A stretch of 64,000 bases of DNA from Nostoc sp. T09 (GCF_002154695.1 NZ_MTAV01000032.1:1-64000), one strand, 5' to 3'. Numbered from the stretch's first letter, positions 17,959 to 27,538 are shown. The notes: generated from the sequence alone by a model not told the origin. Program-made: numbers and translations.

Positions 17959-18437
17959 AAAAGTTTAGATTCGTTAAAAGGTTGAGGCTTGGTAAAATTT
18001 ACCTTGCCGCACGTAATCAATATCATTGCAAACAGCATCGTCATTACCTTCACACCCGGTTTGCCCAAAACGCCTATTTTTTCCAGCAGCCTTTGTAAAA
18101 GTTCCATATAGCTATCGTTCCGGTGCTTGTTTCTTCTCATCAGCACCCTAATGGATCGATAGCTTTCTTATAGGTGCTACAGCATTAGGGAGCATCCACT
18201 TTTGGCAGAAATACCAGGGAATTAGAAATCACGGCTTAAAAACCAAATTCACCTGCGTGGATGATATTGAGCCTACCTACGGAGTACACACAAATCCTAT
18301 CGCCCGCAGGTTAGAAGCCTGCGGGCGTTTCTCAGGCTAAAGTCATAGTATGACTACCAATGAATATTGATGAAGCATTAGCACAACTACAACAAAAGTG
18401 ATTACCCAATATCTACCTAGCTCGATCAAGGATCTCA
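17959..18437. other. Intergenic, no confident gene
   Basis: The minus-strand frame 17910-18146 (78 codons with one hydrophobic stretch) overlaps the KTSC gene and has no recognisable product. A 10-bp-stem hairpin repeat lies at 18301-18327. A 13-codon frame at 18361 (MNIDEALAQLQQK) stops before the nuclease gene and may be a remnant. Confidence 0.45.
18301..18327. repeat. CGCCCGCAGG hairpin repeat
   Basis: CGCCCGCAGG, a 7-base loop and CCTGCGGGCG form a perfect 10-bp stem followed by TTT. Similar CGCCCGCAGGCTGTAAGCCT sequence occurs at 3979-3998. It could terminate plus-strand transcription, but the repetition points to a REP-like dispersed palindrome. Confidence 0.6.
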
Positions 18438-19134
18438 ATGCCATTTGATATCCAACTATTACCACGCATTGATGCCAAATCTCTCAGAGAAAATGGCAAA
18501 CAATATTATATAGATGCTCAAGGAAATCGCCTCCCCAGTGTGACGACTATACTTAATGCCACCAAACCTCAAGCAGATCGTGATAGATTACTAAACTGGA
18601 AAGCGCGTGTTGGTACAGAAGAAGCAAGCCGCATTACCACTGCTGCAAGTCGTCGGGGAACGAAGACACACAAGCAAATTGAGCGCTATCTTCTTGGGGA
18701 AAATCCTGTCTGTTCGGAAGCCAGTCTTCTTTATTGGGAAAGTATCAAGCCTGTTTTACAAGAAATCAATACAATTAGACTCGTTGAAGGCTCTGTTTTT
18801 CATTATGATTTGAAGTATTCTGGCAAGGTTGATTGTATTGCTAGCTATCAAGGTATACCTTGTGTTTGTGAGTGGAAAACATCTGATAAACCTAAAGGTT
18901 CAATTGAGCGTTTATATGAACATCCTCTGCAACTAGCAGCATATATTAGGAGCAGCTAATAAATATTATGGTGATTTTGGTATTGAGATAAATCATGCAC
19001 TGTTGGTTGTGGCGATTCCAGAGATGGCGGCGGAGGTTTTTTGGTTGGAACCAGATGTGATTAAATATTATTGGGAGCAGTGGGAAACAAGAGTTGCTGA
19101 GTATTGGAGACGCAAGAAGTATTGGGATTTTTAA
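18438..19134 (+). pseudogene. PD-(D/E)XK (RecB/MGME1-like) nuclease, single-base frameshift
   Basis: The first frame (18438-18959) encodes LPSVTTILNATKP, RRGTKTHKQIERYL and YSGKVDCIASYQGIPCVCEW, with the D and E-x-K spacing of PD-(D/E)XK exonucleases related to RecB and MGME1. It breaks off at LAAYIRSS. Removing one A at about 18948 restores LAAYIGAANKYYGDFGIEIN and continues to AEYWRRKKYWDF with a stop at 19132-19134. The restored protein would be about 231 residues. The motif residues are before the break. Either the gene is a recent pseudogene or there is a sequencing error. Confidence 0.8.
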
Positions 19135-19151
19135 GGTGCGTATTGCCCACC

Positions 19152-20366
19152 TTACTCCATCACAGCTAACACAGATTTTGGTAATAATTTATCTTTAAAC
19201 CAAATAATTTTTGCTGGGACATCATTTAATTTCACGCCAGCTTTTTCTAAATTCAGCCGTTCAGAAATTGCCAAAATTAAATCATCTCTTCCAGCACGTC
19301 GCACTTGAGAAAACTTTTTTTGTAGATATTCTGGTCGCCAATAACCGACTATTTCTAATAGAAAGGTACGGCCATCAGGATGGACTAAGCGAAAATCGGG
19401 AATCATTACACTCCCAGGAATAGGAATTAAATCTACTTCTCGCTCTAATGCCCATTCACTTTTGAGCGCATCCCATTTATCAGCAAAGGATGCTTCTAGC
19501 ATACTATCGTAGGGTTTACCTGGGGAGTAGTGGGAGACTAAACCACATTCGGAGTTGAGGGTAAAACGTCCAGTTCTCCAGGTATTGGTGTAAGCGTCGC
19601 GGGTTTGTAAGGTAGAAGCCAAACTCCATCGAGTCACGTGGAGTAAGGCTGGGATAAGTTTAGCGATCGCCAACCCATAACGCGTACTTGGATTAAATAA
19701 ACTCGTCGGCCCATCAATGGTAATTGTAAAGCCGTGGTCAGCATCGCCCTCAATATAAGCCATCAATTGAAATAACTTAAGATAGCGAAATAACAGCTTA
19801 TATTCTCCAGGTACATTGCGATGAGCATTTAACACCAATTGACTGGCTTTATAAAATACTCCCTGCACTTGTGATAAATTATATCGATGCAATAAATCTT
19901 GCGCTGTGGGTGTATCAAAAACCGTCAAAATCTTATTTTCATTTAAATCCGCATATAAACCATCATGAACCTGTTGTGGTAAAACTTCTCGCTCAAGTTC
20001 ATGAGTTAATTCATCAGCTATTTTACTCAGAGTCAGTTGTGTCGCTTCCCGACTAGGAACAGATTTAGCAGATAGCGCAAATACCCTTTCTCTCAACATT
20101 GGTGGTTCCAGGGGACTCACCACCTCAAATGTGCAAAAACTGCTTTTAAGAATATAAGCCAAACCTCGTTTGACGCGATAATCTGTATTGTCTCCTTCAA
20201 AATCTGTCAGTTGGCGTTCTAGCATCCCCTGAGTTTTGCCAACTGCTGCTTGAAAATAAGTAATTAACTCATTAGCTAAATTTAAATGTTTATCATCAAT
20301 TTTCAATCGCTTGGGGATGATTTCTTCACCGTTGTGGCGGTGCATTAGTAAGTCTGTGGGTAACAT
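19152..20366 (-). CDS. DUF790/Bax1-like nuclease
   Basis: The 404-residue protein belongs to the DUF790 family, whose archaeal member Bax1 binds the XPB helicase and cuts DNA next to bubbles. Family features include the N-terminal MLPTDLLMHRHNGEEIIPKRL, KRGLAYILKSSFCTFEV, and a C-terminal nuclease core with MIPDFRLVHPDG and FLLEIVGYWRPEYLQKK, where D and E-x-x fit a PD-(D/E)XK-type site. It follows the XPB-like helicase by 62 bases on the same strand, the conserved helicase-nuclease arrangement. A GCAAAGGCGCAAAG repeat sits in the gap. Confidence 0.9.
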   Translation of the reverse strand: MLPTDLLMHRHNGEEIIPKRLKIDDKHLNLANELITYFQAAVGKTQGMLERQLTDFEGDNTDYRVKRGLAYILKSSFCTFEVVSPLEPPMLRERVFALSAKSVPSREATQLTLSKIADELTHELEREVLPQQVHDGLYADLNENKILTVFDTPTAQDLLHRYNLSQVQGVFYKASQLVLNAHRNVPGEYKLLFRYLKLFQLMAYIEGDADHGFTITIDGPTSLFNPSTRYGLAIAKLIPALLHVTRWSLASTLQTRDAYTNTWRTGRFTLNSECGLVSHYSPGKPYDSMLEASFADKWDALKSEWALEREVDLIPIPGSVMIPDFRLVHPDGRTFLLEIVGYWRPEYLQKKFSQVRRAGRDDLILAISERLNLEKAGVKLNDVPAKIIWFKDKLLPKSVLAVME

Positions 20367-20428
20367 TGGGTTTTTATCTCACGCAAAGGCGCAAAGGCGC
20401 AAAGAAGAAAACAATTGTGAATTGTTAA

Positions 20429-22015
20429 CTATGTTAAATCTGAGGAGTCTTCGTTGCGCTTTGTTGAATAATTGATCTCTAACTGTTCCGCAGCCTTAGC
20501 ACTTTTTTCTTTTCCAGTTCCATACACAACTTGCAAATGTCCTTTATTTTCCTTCTTTTCTTCGTGTCCTTTGCGCTTTGGCGGTACCCTACCCTCCGGG
20601 AACGACTTCGTCGAACGGGAAGCCGCTTGCGCGTCTACGTTACTTTTCTCCATCCCCCGACGCCGCGCCGAAGTTCTCTCCTCACTCGTATCTTCAGCCA
20701 CTACTTCGTATAATATCGCCTGCTTATTGGCAACATTTCCCTTGCGCAACACCCTCCCCAAACGTTGAATATATTCTCTAGTCGAACCAGTACCAGATAA
20801 AATAATCGCTATAGAAGCTGCTGGGACATCAACTCCTTCATTCAACACATGAGAAGCGATCAAAGTATTATATTCACCCTCGCGAAACTTGGTTAATATT
20901 TCATGCCGTTCTTTTACAGGTGTTTGATGAGTAATTGCGGGAATTAACAACTCTTGAGAAATGCGGTAAACGGTAGCATTATCAGCAGTAAAAATGATGA
21001 TTCTTTCGGGATGATGTTTAGCCAATAAATTAGCTAAAATTCGCAATTTACCATCCGTACCCAAGGCGATTTCTTTGGCTTCACGGTGTGCTAACATCGC
21101 TCTACGACCATTTTGCGATCGCGCACTCATTTGCACAAACATTTGCCAACCTTGAATACTCCCTAAGGAAATCCGCGATTCTCGTAAAAAATCGTTGCGG
21201 AGTTGAATTAACTCGTTGTATTTTTCCCGTTCGTGTTGGGATAATTTCACCTTAATTTGGACAATTTCATGTTCCGCTAACGCCTTCCCTGCTAAATCTT
21301 CAGCGCGTTTGCGATATACTTCTCTACCAATGAGGATATTTAAGTCAGCGTGTTTACCATCGGTACGTTCTGGGGTAGCTGAGAGTCCAAGACGATAGGG
21401 TGCGATCGCATATTCTGCAATTACCCGATTAAAATCCGTCGGTAAATGATGGCATTCATCAAAAATCAACAAACCGTATTGATTTCCCAAGCTTTCAGCA
21501 TGAATGGCTGCGCTGTCATAAGTTGCAATTAGGATGGGTGTCTTATCTCTAGAACCACCCCCCAACAAACCCACCTCAGCATCAGGAAACGCCGCTACCA
21601 AATGTGCATACCACTGATGCATCAAATCTAAAGTTGGGACGACAATTAGCGTCGTGCGCGGTGTGGCTTGCATCGCCATTTGTGCCAAATAAGTCTTTCC
21701 CGCTGCGGTAGGAAGCACTACTACCCCTTGTCTTCCCGCTAGTTTCCACGCCGCTAATGCCTCACTCTGGTGGGGATAAGGTTCCATTTCCAGAGTTGCA
21801 ACCAAATCTAAAGGATAAAATTCCTTCGCCTCATCGATAAAGTTAGCCTCTTCCGCTTGGAGTGCTTCCACCAGAGAACGATATTGAATTGCCGGCATAC
21901 GAAATTTCTCCACCCTATCATCCCAGGTGGCATAGTCCATCCAGGCTTTACCGCGTGGTGGTGGATGCAGTATGAGTGTACCGCGATCAAAAGTTAATGT
22001 AGGGGTGCGAGCCAT
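20429..22015 (-). CDS. XPB/Rad25-like superfamily 2 DNA helicase
   Basis: The 528-residue protein has SF2 helicase motifs in order: VVLPTAAGKTYLA (Walker A), TLIVVPTLDLMHQW (Ia), LLIFDECHHLP (DExH box), LGLSATPERTDGKH (III), IIFTADNATVY (IV), NTLIASHVLNEGVDVPAAS (V) and EYIQRLGRVLRKG (VI). An N-terminal damage-recognition-like part precedes them. XPB helicases open DNA for excision repair with the Bax1 nuclease, encoded next. I chose ATG 22015 (MARTPTLTFDRG), preceded by GGGAGAAAG; the frame is open upstream to 22120. The C-terminal tail includes residues encoded by a dispersed palindromic repeat. Confidence 0.92.
   Translation of the reverse strand: MARTPTLTFDRGTLILHPPPRGKAWMDYATWDDRVEKFRMPAIQYRSLVEALQAEEANFIDEAKEFYPLDLVATLEMEPYPHQSEALAAWKLAGRQGVVVLPTAAGKTYLAQMAMQATPRTTLIVVPTLDLMHQWYAHLVAAFPDAEVGLLGGGSRDKTPILIATYDSAAIHAESLGNQYGLLIFDECHHLPTDFNRVIAEYAIAPYRLGLSATPERTDGKHADLNILIGREVYRKRAEDLAGKALAEHEIVQIKVKLSQHEREKYNELIQLRNDFLRESRISLGSIQGWQMFVQMSARSQNGRRAMLAHREAKEIALGTDGKLRILANLLAKHHPERIIIFTADNATVYRISQELLIPAITHQTPVKERHEILTKFREGEYNTLIASHVLNEGVDVPAASIAIILSGTGSTREYIQRLGRVLRKGNVANKQAILYEVVAEDTSEERTSARRRGMEKSNVDAQAASRSTKSFPEGRVPPKRKGHEEKKENKGHLQVVYGTGKEKSAKAAEQLEINYSTKRNEDSSDLT
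20578..20662. repeat. Palindromic repeat inserted in the XPB C-terminal coding region
   Basis: CTACCCTCCGGGAACGACTT and CGAACGGGAAGCCGCTTGCG, followed by CGTCTACG, match the intergenic palindromic repeat type seen around 137-165, 241-275, 3918-3955 and 7647-7700. Here it is translated in frame as VDAQAASRSTKSFPEGRVPP near the C-terminus of the helicase. An adjoining piece with GACGCCGCGCCG at 20661-20672 may belong to it. Confidence 0.6.
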
Positions 22016-22708
22016 TGAGAGCTTTCTCCCGACGTTTTCACATTTAATTACTAATAGCGCAAAATGTACGCATATAGTCTTTTGATTATGAATCAATAGC
22101 TGGGCAAGATTGAATCTCAATCAGGAAATTTAGCTGTGAGCCATAGTCAAAAATATGTTTCTGACAATTTATACCTATTGATTTCCTATTACATAACCAT
22201 AATTATTCTTAGCTGATTACTAAAATATTTTGCAAAAACATAGGTTTTAAAAAGTGTGAATTAGCCTAAATCTATACTCAGTAATTACTAAAAGTTAATT
22301 ATTTAAACATGTGTATACTATTATTGCATCATAATAAATTAGACTAAATTCAATGACGGCGATCGCAATTTTATCTAAGTTGTAAAAATTACTTGTTCCC
22401 TGTAGAATCAAAGCAGTGAAACAGTGCTCTTGGTAGCTTTACCCGATCGAAGTAACTCTACAAGTGAAAGAATTACCGCAATGTAGAAAACAAATCTGGA
22501 GAAGATAAAGAAAATTTCATAATTTCTGGGGAGATACAATAATCTTATTAAAAATTTGTATTAGTTTTTACTACCTTGGATAGATTTGCCAAAAGTTGTT
22601 ATTTACTTACCTATTTATTCAAAGCAAAATAGGTGTTAAGCAATCGCTTTGTTTAGCTAATTGTGGCAAAATTCCCTTCAGTTAGCTGCATCATCAGGAG
22701 ACGCCACT
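22016..22708. other. Divergent promoter region between XPB and hybrid kinase genes
   Basis: About 690 AT-rich bases with no convincing open frame. It must hold promoters for both flanking genes. I could not assign -10/-35 boxes or a regulator site with confidence. Confidence 0.4.
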
Positions 22709-25700
22709 TTGAAAGGAATCATCCTCCGACTTGTGCCTTATGCTGTAGCAGTATTGGCAGTTGGTACTGCATTACTACTGACAATATTGTTACAGCCACT
22801 GCTCAGTCAAACCATTTTCTTACTGTTTTTTGCTGCTGTGGCGGTGAGTGCTTGGTATGGCGGTATGAAACCAGGATTATTGGCTACTGCTTTGGCTACT
22901 ATCGCTGCCACATATTTTTTTATCCCTTCTGTATCTTCACCTTTAATTTACCCTGTAGATAGCATCTTGCGCTTAGGCTTGTTTGTGCTAGTAACAACGC
23001 TCATCAGCTGGCTGAACTCGCAGTTACGTAATGCCAAGCATTGTCTAGAAAAGAGTATGCAGAAGCTACAAGCAAGCGAGGCCAGATTTAGACGGTTGGC
23101 AGAGTCTAACATTATTGGGGTAGTTGTAGCCGACATGAATGAGGCGATTATTGAGGCTAACGATGCATTCTTAACAATGGTAGGTTACACGCGGGAGGAA
23201 CTTTTATCTGGGCGAGTGCGATCGCGTGATATGACACCGCCAGAATATCAAGAAATTAGCGATCGCGCCATTGTAGAATTGAGAAATCAAGGCGTAATTC
23301 AGCCTTTTGAGAAAGAATATATCCGCAAAGATGGTAACCGTGTTCCCATTCTCCTCGGTTCTGCCTTGTTGGAAAATGAGTCAGAAGAAATAATCAGTTT
23401 TGTTCTTGACTTAAGCACTATCAAACAAACAGAAAATGCTTTGCGTGAAAGCCAAAGTAGATTTTTTGCCTTGGCTGATGCCACTATTGAAGGTGTTGTG
23501 ATTCACGACAATGGGAAAATTCTAGACGTCAACCCAGCTTTCGCCAAAATGTTTGGCTATGAAATTGATGAAGTTATTGGCATGTTGGCAACAGATTTAT
23601 TAATACCAGAATCACAAAAGCTTTTCTTGGAAAATATACATTCTGGCTATGAAAAAGCTTATGAGGTAACTGGGTTAAGAAAAGATAAAACTACTTTCAG
23701 TTTAGAAGTGTTTAGCAAAAACTCTGTTTATCAAGGTCATCATGTCAGAGTTTGTGCATGGCGTAATATTACAGAACGTAAGCAAGCAGAAGCAGCAATT
23801 ATAAAGAGTGAAAAACGATTTCGTAGGCTGGTAGAATCTAATATTTTTGGTGTTGCTTTTGCTAACTTCAACGGTGGGATCCACTATGCCAATGAATATT
23901 TTCTGAATATGGCTGGCTACACTTTTGCAGATGTAGTTGCAGGTGAGTTGCATTGGAACGTCATGACACCAGCAGAATACCTAACTTTAGCTGCATATGC
24001 CGCAGAAGAACTCAGAAAAAATGGAGTTGCGACTCCTTTTGAAAAAGAATACATCCGCAAAGATGGTAGTCGCGTTCCGATTTTATTTGGTGCTGCATTA
24101 TTGCAGGATTCTGAGGGTGAGCAAGAAGAAATTATCGCATTTTGTTTAGACTTAACTGCACGCAAAAAAGTAGAAGCAGCACTGCGCCAAAGCGAAGAGC
24201 AGTTACGGTTAATTACAAATGCTGTACCCGTTTTTATTTCCTATGTCGATGCCCAGCAACGTTACCGCTTTAACAATAAAAAATACGAAGAATGGTATGG
24301 AATCAAAGCTTCTGAAGTTTATGGCAAACACATCAAAGAAATTGTCGGTGAGTCAGTTTATAAAGCAGTTCGTCCTTATATAGAAAGAGTATTATCAGGA
24401 GAAACAGTAACTTATGAAAGCCAAATTTATTCTCTAGATGGCAACAGCCATGACGTTAATATCTCCTATGTTCCCCAGTTTAATCAACAGGGAAGAGTAG
24501 AAGGATTTGTTGCCCTACTCAATGATATTACAGAGACTAAGCAAGCTCAAAAAGCTCTTCAACAGAGTGAGGAACGCTTTAGGAAACTTACAGAAAAAGT
24601 CCGTGTAATTCCTTGGGAGGTGGATGCTACCACAGGAAATTTTACTTATGTGGGTCCGCAAACTATGGAGATTCTCGGTTATCCATCAACAGACTGGTAC
24701 GCCGACAATTTTTGGGAAGAACACATTCATCCAGAGGATCGAGACTGGGCAGTTAAGTATTGTATAGAATCTTCGCTCTCACTGGATAATTATGAATTTG
24801 AATACAGAATGTTGACAGCAGATGGCAGAGTAGTCTGGCTATATGACATTGTGAATGTTTTGCGGAGCCAAGGTAAGCCGCAGCTACTACATGGATTCAT
24901 GCTTGATATTACCGAGCGAAAACTCTCAGAGCAAGAACGCGAACGACTACTAGCCGAAGCCGAAGCTGCCAACCGCATGAAAGATGAGTTTTTAGGCACC
25001 CTTTCCCACGAACTGCGTACTCCTCTCAACGCCATGCTGGGCTGGACACAGTTACTCAGAAACCGCAAGTTTGATGAAAGTACTACAGCCCGTGGCTTAG
25101 AGACCATTAACCGCAATACCAAGGCTCTAGCACAACTGATTGAAGATGTCTTGGATGTGGCTCGGATCATTCAAGGCAAACTCTCCTTGAATCTCCAGCA
25201 ACTAGAACTTATACCAGTTGTAGAAGCGGCAATTGAAACTGTACATCCAGCCGCCGATGCTAAAGAAATTCGCATTGAGTGCAGATTTGATCCGACAGTA
25301 GGAGTGGTGGTAGGCGATGTCAACCGTTTGCAACAAATTGTTTGGAATTTACTCTCCAATGCTGTTAAGTTTACACCCAAAGGCGGCAGAGTCGATGTGC
25401 AACTAGAACGCATCCATTCTCACATTCAACTTCGGGTGAGCGATACAGGGGGAGGAATTAGCCCTGACTTTCTACCATACGTATTTGAGCGCTTTCGCCA
25501 AGCCGATAGCTCTAGCACGCGATCGCATGGCGGATTGGGTTTAGGGCTGGCGATCGTGCGTCATCTGGTAGAATTGCACGGAGGTACAGTCTCTGCGGAA
25601 AGCCCAGGAATTGGACAGGGGGCAACCTTTATTGTGAATTTCCCGATGAGAGCTGTTTATGTAGAAGATACAAAATCAGCGTCGAGTCAACTCCCCATTG

Positions 25701-26113
25701 ACAGCGAAATTTCCCAACAAAACCCGTTATCACTTGATGGCGTGCGCGTGCTAGTTGTTGATGATGAGCAAGACGCTCGGCAATTAATTACCACAGTTTT
25801 GTCACAGTATGGTGCTCAAGCGATCGCAGTTGCATCTGCTGCTGAGGCCCTAGTTACTGTGCAACAATTCCACCCTGATGTACTGGTAAGTGATATTGGT
25901 ATGCCAGAAGCAGATGGCTATGCACTGATTCGTCAACTCAGATCCCTGCCCTCAGAGCAAGGCGGAAGAATTCCCGCAGTAGCACTCACAGCTTATGCTA
26001 GAGCAGAAGAACGTACACAAGCTCTGTTAGCAGGCTTTCAACTCCACGTCCCCAAACCTGTGAATCCTGCTGAATTAGCCGCAGTAGTCGCCAATCTCGC
26101 CGGACGGACTTGA
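22709..26113 (+). CDS. Hybrid sensor histidine kinase: DUF4118 membrane domain, five PAS domains, HisKA, HATPase, receiver
   Basis: The N-terminus has a KdpD-like DUF4118 segment with about four membrane helices (residues 1-105). Five PAS/PAC units follow, each ending in a D[IL]TERK-like motif. PAS 1 and 3 share almost the same FEKEYIRKDGxRVPIL block, suggesting internal duplication. The kinase core has SHELRTPLNAMLGW (H767), NLLSNAVKFTPKGG, DTGGGISPDFL and GGLGLGLAIVRHL. A receiver domain closes the protein, with VLVVDDEQDA, the phospho-acceptor Asp in VSDIGMPEADG and a Lys in HVPKP. The start is probably TTG at 22709, with AGGAG 8 bases upstream; an earlier in-frame TTG at 22661 lacks such a site. 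The signal sensed is unknown. Confidence 0.93.
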   Translation: MKGIILRLVPYAVAVLAVGTALLLTILLQPLLSQTIFLLFFAAVAVSAWYGGMKPGLLATALATIAATYFFIPSVSSPLIYPVDSILRLGLFVLVTTLISWLNSQLRNAKHCLEKSMQKLQASEARFRRLAESNIIGVVVADMNEAIIEANDAFLTMVGYTREELLSGRVRSRDMTPPEYQEISDRAIVELRNQGVIQPFEKEYIRKDGNRVPILLGSALLENESEEIISFVLDLSTIKQTENALRESQSRFFALADATIEGVVIHDNGKILDVNPAFAKMFGYEIDEVIGMLATDLLIPESQKLFLENIHSGYEKAYEVTGLRKDKTTFSLEVFSKNSVYQGHHVRVCAWRNITERKQAEAAIIKSEKRFRRLVESNIFGVAFANFNGGIHYANEYFLNMAGYTFADVVAGELHWNVMTPAEYLTLAAYAAEELRKNGVATPFEKEYIRKDGSRVPILFGAALLQDSEGEQEEIIAFCLDLTARKKVEAALRQSEEQLRLITNAVPVFISYVDAQQRYRFNNKKYEEWYGIKASEVYGKHIKEIVGESVYKAVRPYIERVLSGETVTYESQIYSLDGNSHDVNISYVPQFNQQGRVEGFVALLNDITETKQAQKALQQSEERFRKLTEKVRVIPWEVDATTGNFTYVGPQTMEILGYPSTDWYADNFWEEHIHPEDRDWAVKYCIESSLSLDNYEFEYRMLTADGRVVWLYDIVNVLRSQGKPQLLHGFMLDITERKLSEQERERLLAEAEAANRMKDEFLGTLSHELRTPLNAMLGWTQLLRNRKFDESTTARGLETINRNTKALAQLIEDVLDVARIIQGKLSLNLQQLELIPVVEAAIETVHPAADAKEIRIECRFDPTVGVVVGDVNRLQQIVWNLLSNAVKFTPKGGRVDVQLERIHSHIQLRVSDTGGGISPDFLPYVFERFRQADSSSTRSHGGLGLGLAIVRHLVELHGGTVSAESPGIGQGATFIVNFPMRAVYVEDTKSASSQLPIDSEISQQNPLSLDGVRVLVVDDEQDARQLITTVLSQYGAQAIAVASAAEALVTVQQFHPDVLVSDIGMPEADGYALIRQLRSLPSEQGGRIPAVALTAYARAEERTQALLAGFQLHVPKPVNPAELAAVVANLAGRT

Positions 26114-26117
26114 ACTA

Positions 26118-27200
26118 CTATATATCAATCCAATTTTTCAACAAAGGGCTGACTTTAACCAGTAACGTTCTCAAGTTTTTATGGGGAACTAATTTGTCGT
26201 GCTGTAGGCGACCAAGAATTATACCAGCATATCTGCGGTGAGTACGGGCGAATTCTTCAATTGCTTGGCGAGAAAAATATTTTTGAGTTTTGGAAACAAA
26301 GTTGTCGAATGCTTGAGATTCTATCAACCAGTCAGCAGCTTTTTCATTAGCTTCTCTCTCCTCATCATTGTCTTCTAAAACATCTAAATTATCTAAATAA
26401 ACACCTTGGTGTCCTGCGACAATATGTGCTAACTCATGCATGAGAGTGAACCAAAAAGAGTCAATCCGGTCATATCTTAAGGTCAAGGCAACAACAGGAT
26501 TTTCATTTAAATAAAAAGCTGCTCCATCGAGGTAAGTTTTGCTTAAATGAGGCACAACGACAAAATGTACACCTAAATCTGTTAGTAATTTAGGAATTTG
26601 CACCACAGCTTCTACTTGTTCAGCACAAGCAAGAATTTTAGGAATAGCATCTTCTAGTTTTTTGCGGTCAAATATGGTAATAGTTTGTTGTTTGGCTAGA
26701 TTCTCAACTCGTTTTATCCAAGCTAACTGAGACGCTATTTCTGGTTGTTGATGTTGGGAGTAACGGAAGTTAACTACTAGTTGAGGTGATTCATCCAATG
26801 TGGATATTCCCAGAAATTTACAGACTTGTTGTTCTAAGTCATCAATGGATTCAGTTTGTTGAATCCATTGATGTTTAATTAGTTCAGAAATAGGGACAAT
26901 ACTATACAAACGACTTTTACGAGCAATATCTAGTTCCTTAGTTTCTTTTCCAGCTAAATGAAGCCGATACTTAGCTTCTAGATTTGTCCAGAACTCAGGA
27001 GAAGTACCCAAAGCTTGCGATAATTCGATAGCTGTTTCAGGAGTAATTTGCTTAGTACCTCTGATAATTTCATTGATAGTTTGAATAGGACGACCCATAA
27101 TTTCTGCAAGATCCTTTTGTGTCCAACCACGGGCTTCTATTTCTCGATGCAAAATTTTTCCTGGTGCTGGAACTCTTGCTGGTGTTAGTTTCTGGCTCAT
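26118..27200 (-). CDS. higA: HigA-type antitoxin: XRE helix-turn-helix fused to ImmA/IrrE-like metallopeptidase
   Basis: Residues 10-85 form the HigA/XRE DNA-binding domain (WTQKDLAEIMGRPIQTINEI, GTKQITPETAIELSQALGTS). The rest is an M78-type zinc peptidase-like domain with HELAH (H255, E256, H259). The fused form of about 360 residues is common beside HigB-like toxins. It should neutralise the toxin and repress the operon; whether the peptidase is active is unknown. The start has AGGAGAAAGC upstream and lies 26 bases after the toxin stop. Its stop is 4 bases from the convergent kinase gene. Confidence 0.92.
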   Translation of the reverse strand: MSQKLTPARVPAPGKILHREIEARGWTQKDLAEIMGRPIQTINEIIRGTKQITPETAIELSQALGTSPEFWTNLEAKYRLHLAGKETKELDIARKSRLYSIVPISELIKHQWIQQTESIDDLEQQVCKFLGISTLDESPQLVVNFRYSQHQQPEIASQLAWIKRVENLAKQQTITIFDRKKLEDAIPKILACAEQVEAVVQIPKLLTDLGVHFVVVPHLSKTYLDGAAFYLNENPVVALTLRYDRIDSFWFTLMHELAHIVAGHQGVYLDNLDVLEDNDEEREANEKAADWLIESQAFDNFVSKTQKYFSRQAIEEFARTHRRYAGIILGRLQHDKLVPHKNLRTLLVKVSPLLKNWIDI

Positions 27201-27226
27201 AATGTTGCTTTCTCCTGTTGCCTAAG

Positions 27227-27526
27227 CTAGTGATAGTCTTCGATATCGATAATGTTGAGGTACTGTCCCAGATCGTCCTCATCTAATACGACAATCAGAC
27301 GCCACTGGTCATTTAAACGTAGAGAACGCTGTCCTTTTTTTCCCCGTTTTCCTTGGAGTTTCTCAAATCTCAATCCTTTCTGAGCATACAAGTCACGCTG
27401 ATCTACAGCAGCGTCAATAATTGCCATGACTTCAAAAAAGTCATCTACCACACCTGGATACTTATGAGCATTTTTTTCTTCTGTGTACAGTGCTTCGAGT
27501 TTCTTGCTTGTGAACTGAAAACGCAA
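27227..27526 (-). CDS. higB: RelE/ParE-superfamily toxin, HigB-like
   Basis: The 99-residue protein (RFQFTSKKLEALYTEEKNA, VDDFFEVMAIIDAA, LRFEKLQGKRGKKGQRSLRL, NDQWRLIVVL, IIDIEDYH) has the layout of HigB-type mRNA interferases, with the C-terminal DYH typical of the family. I place the start at TTG 27526: GGGGG lies 5 bases upstream, the length fits the family, and a perfect palindrome lies just before it. The frame is open to an ATG at 27646, which would add an unrelated 40-residue extension across the palindrome. It is translated first, then the antitoxin. Confidence 0.85.
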   Translation of the reverse strand: MRFQFTSKKLEALYTEEKNAHKYPGVVDDFFEVMAIIDAAVDQRDLYAQKGLRFEKLQGKRGKKGQRSLRLNDQWRLIVVLDEDDLGQYLNIIDIEDYH

Positions 27527-27538
27527 AGCCGCCCCCAA

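Noticed and set aside
17910-18146. Minus-strand open frame of 78 codons
   Set aside because: It overlaps the KTSC gene, lacks a clear start signal and has no recognisable domain; a hydrophobic stretch alone is not enough.
18930-18960. Programmed ribosomal frameshift in the nuclease gene
   Set aside because: There is no slippery heptamer or nearby stem-loop that I can see; a mutation or sequencing error is simpler.
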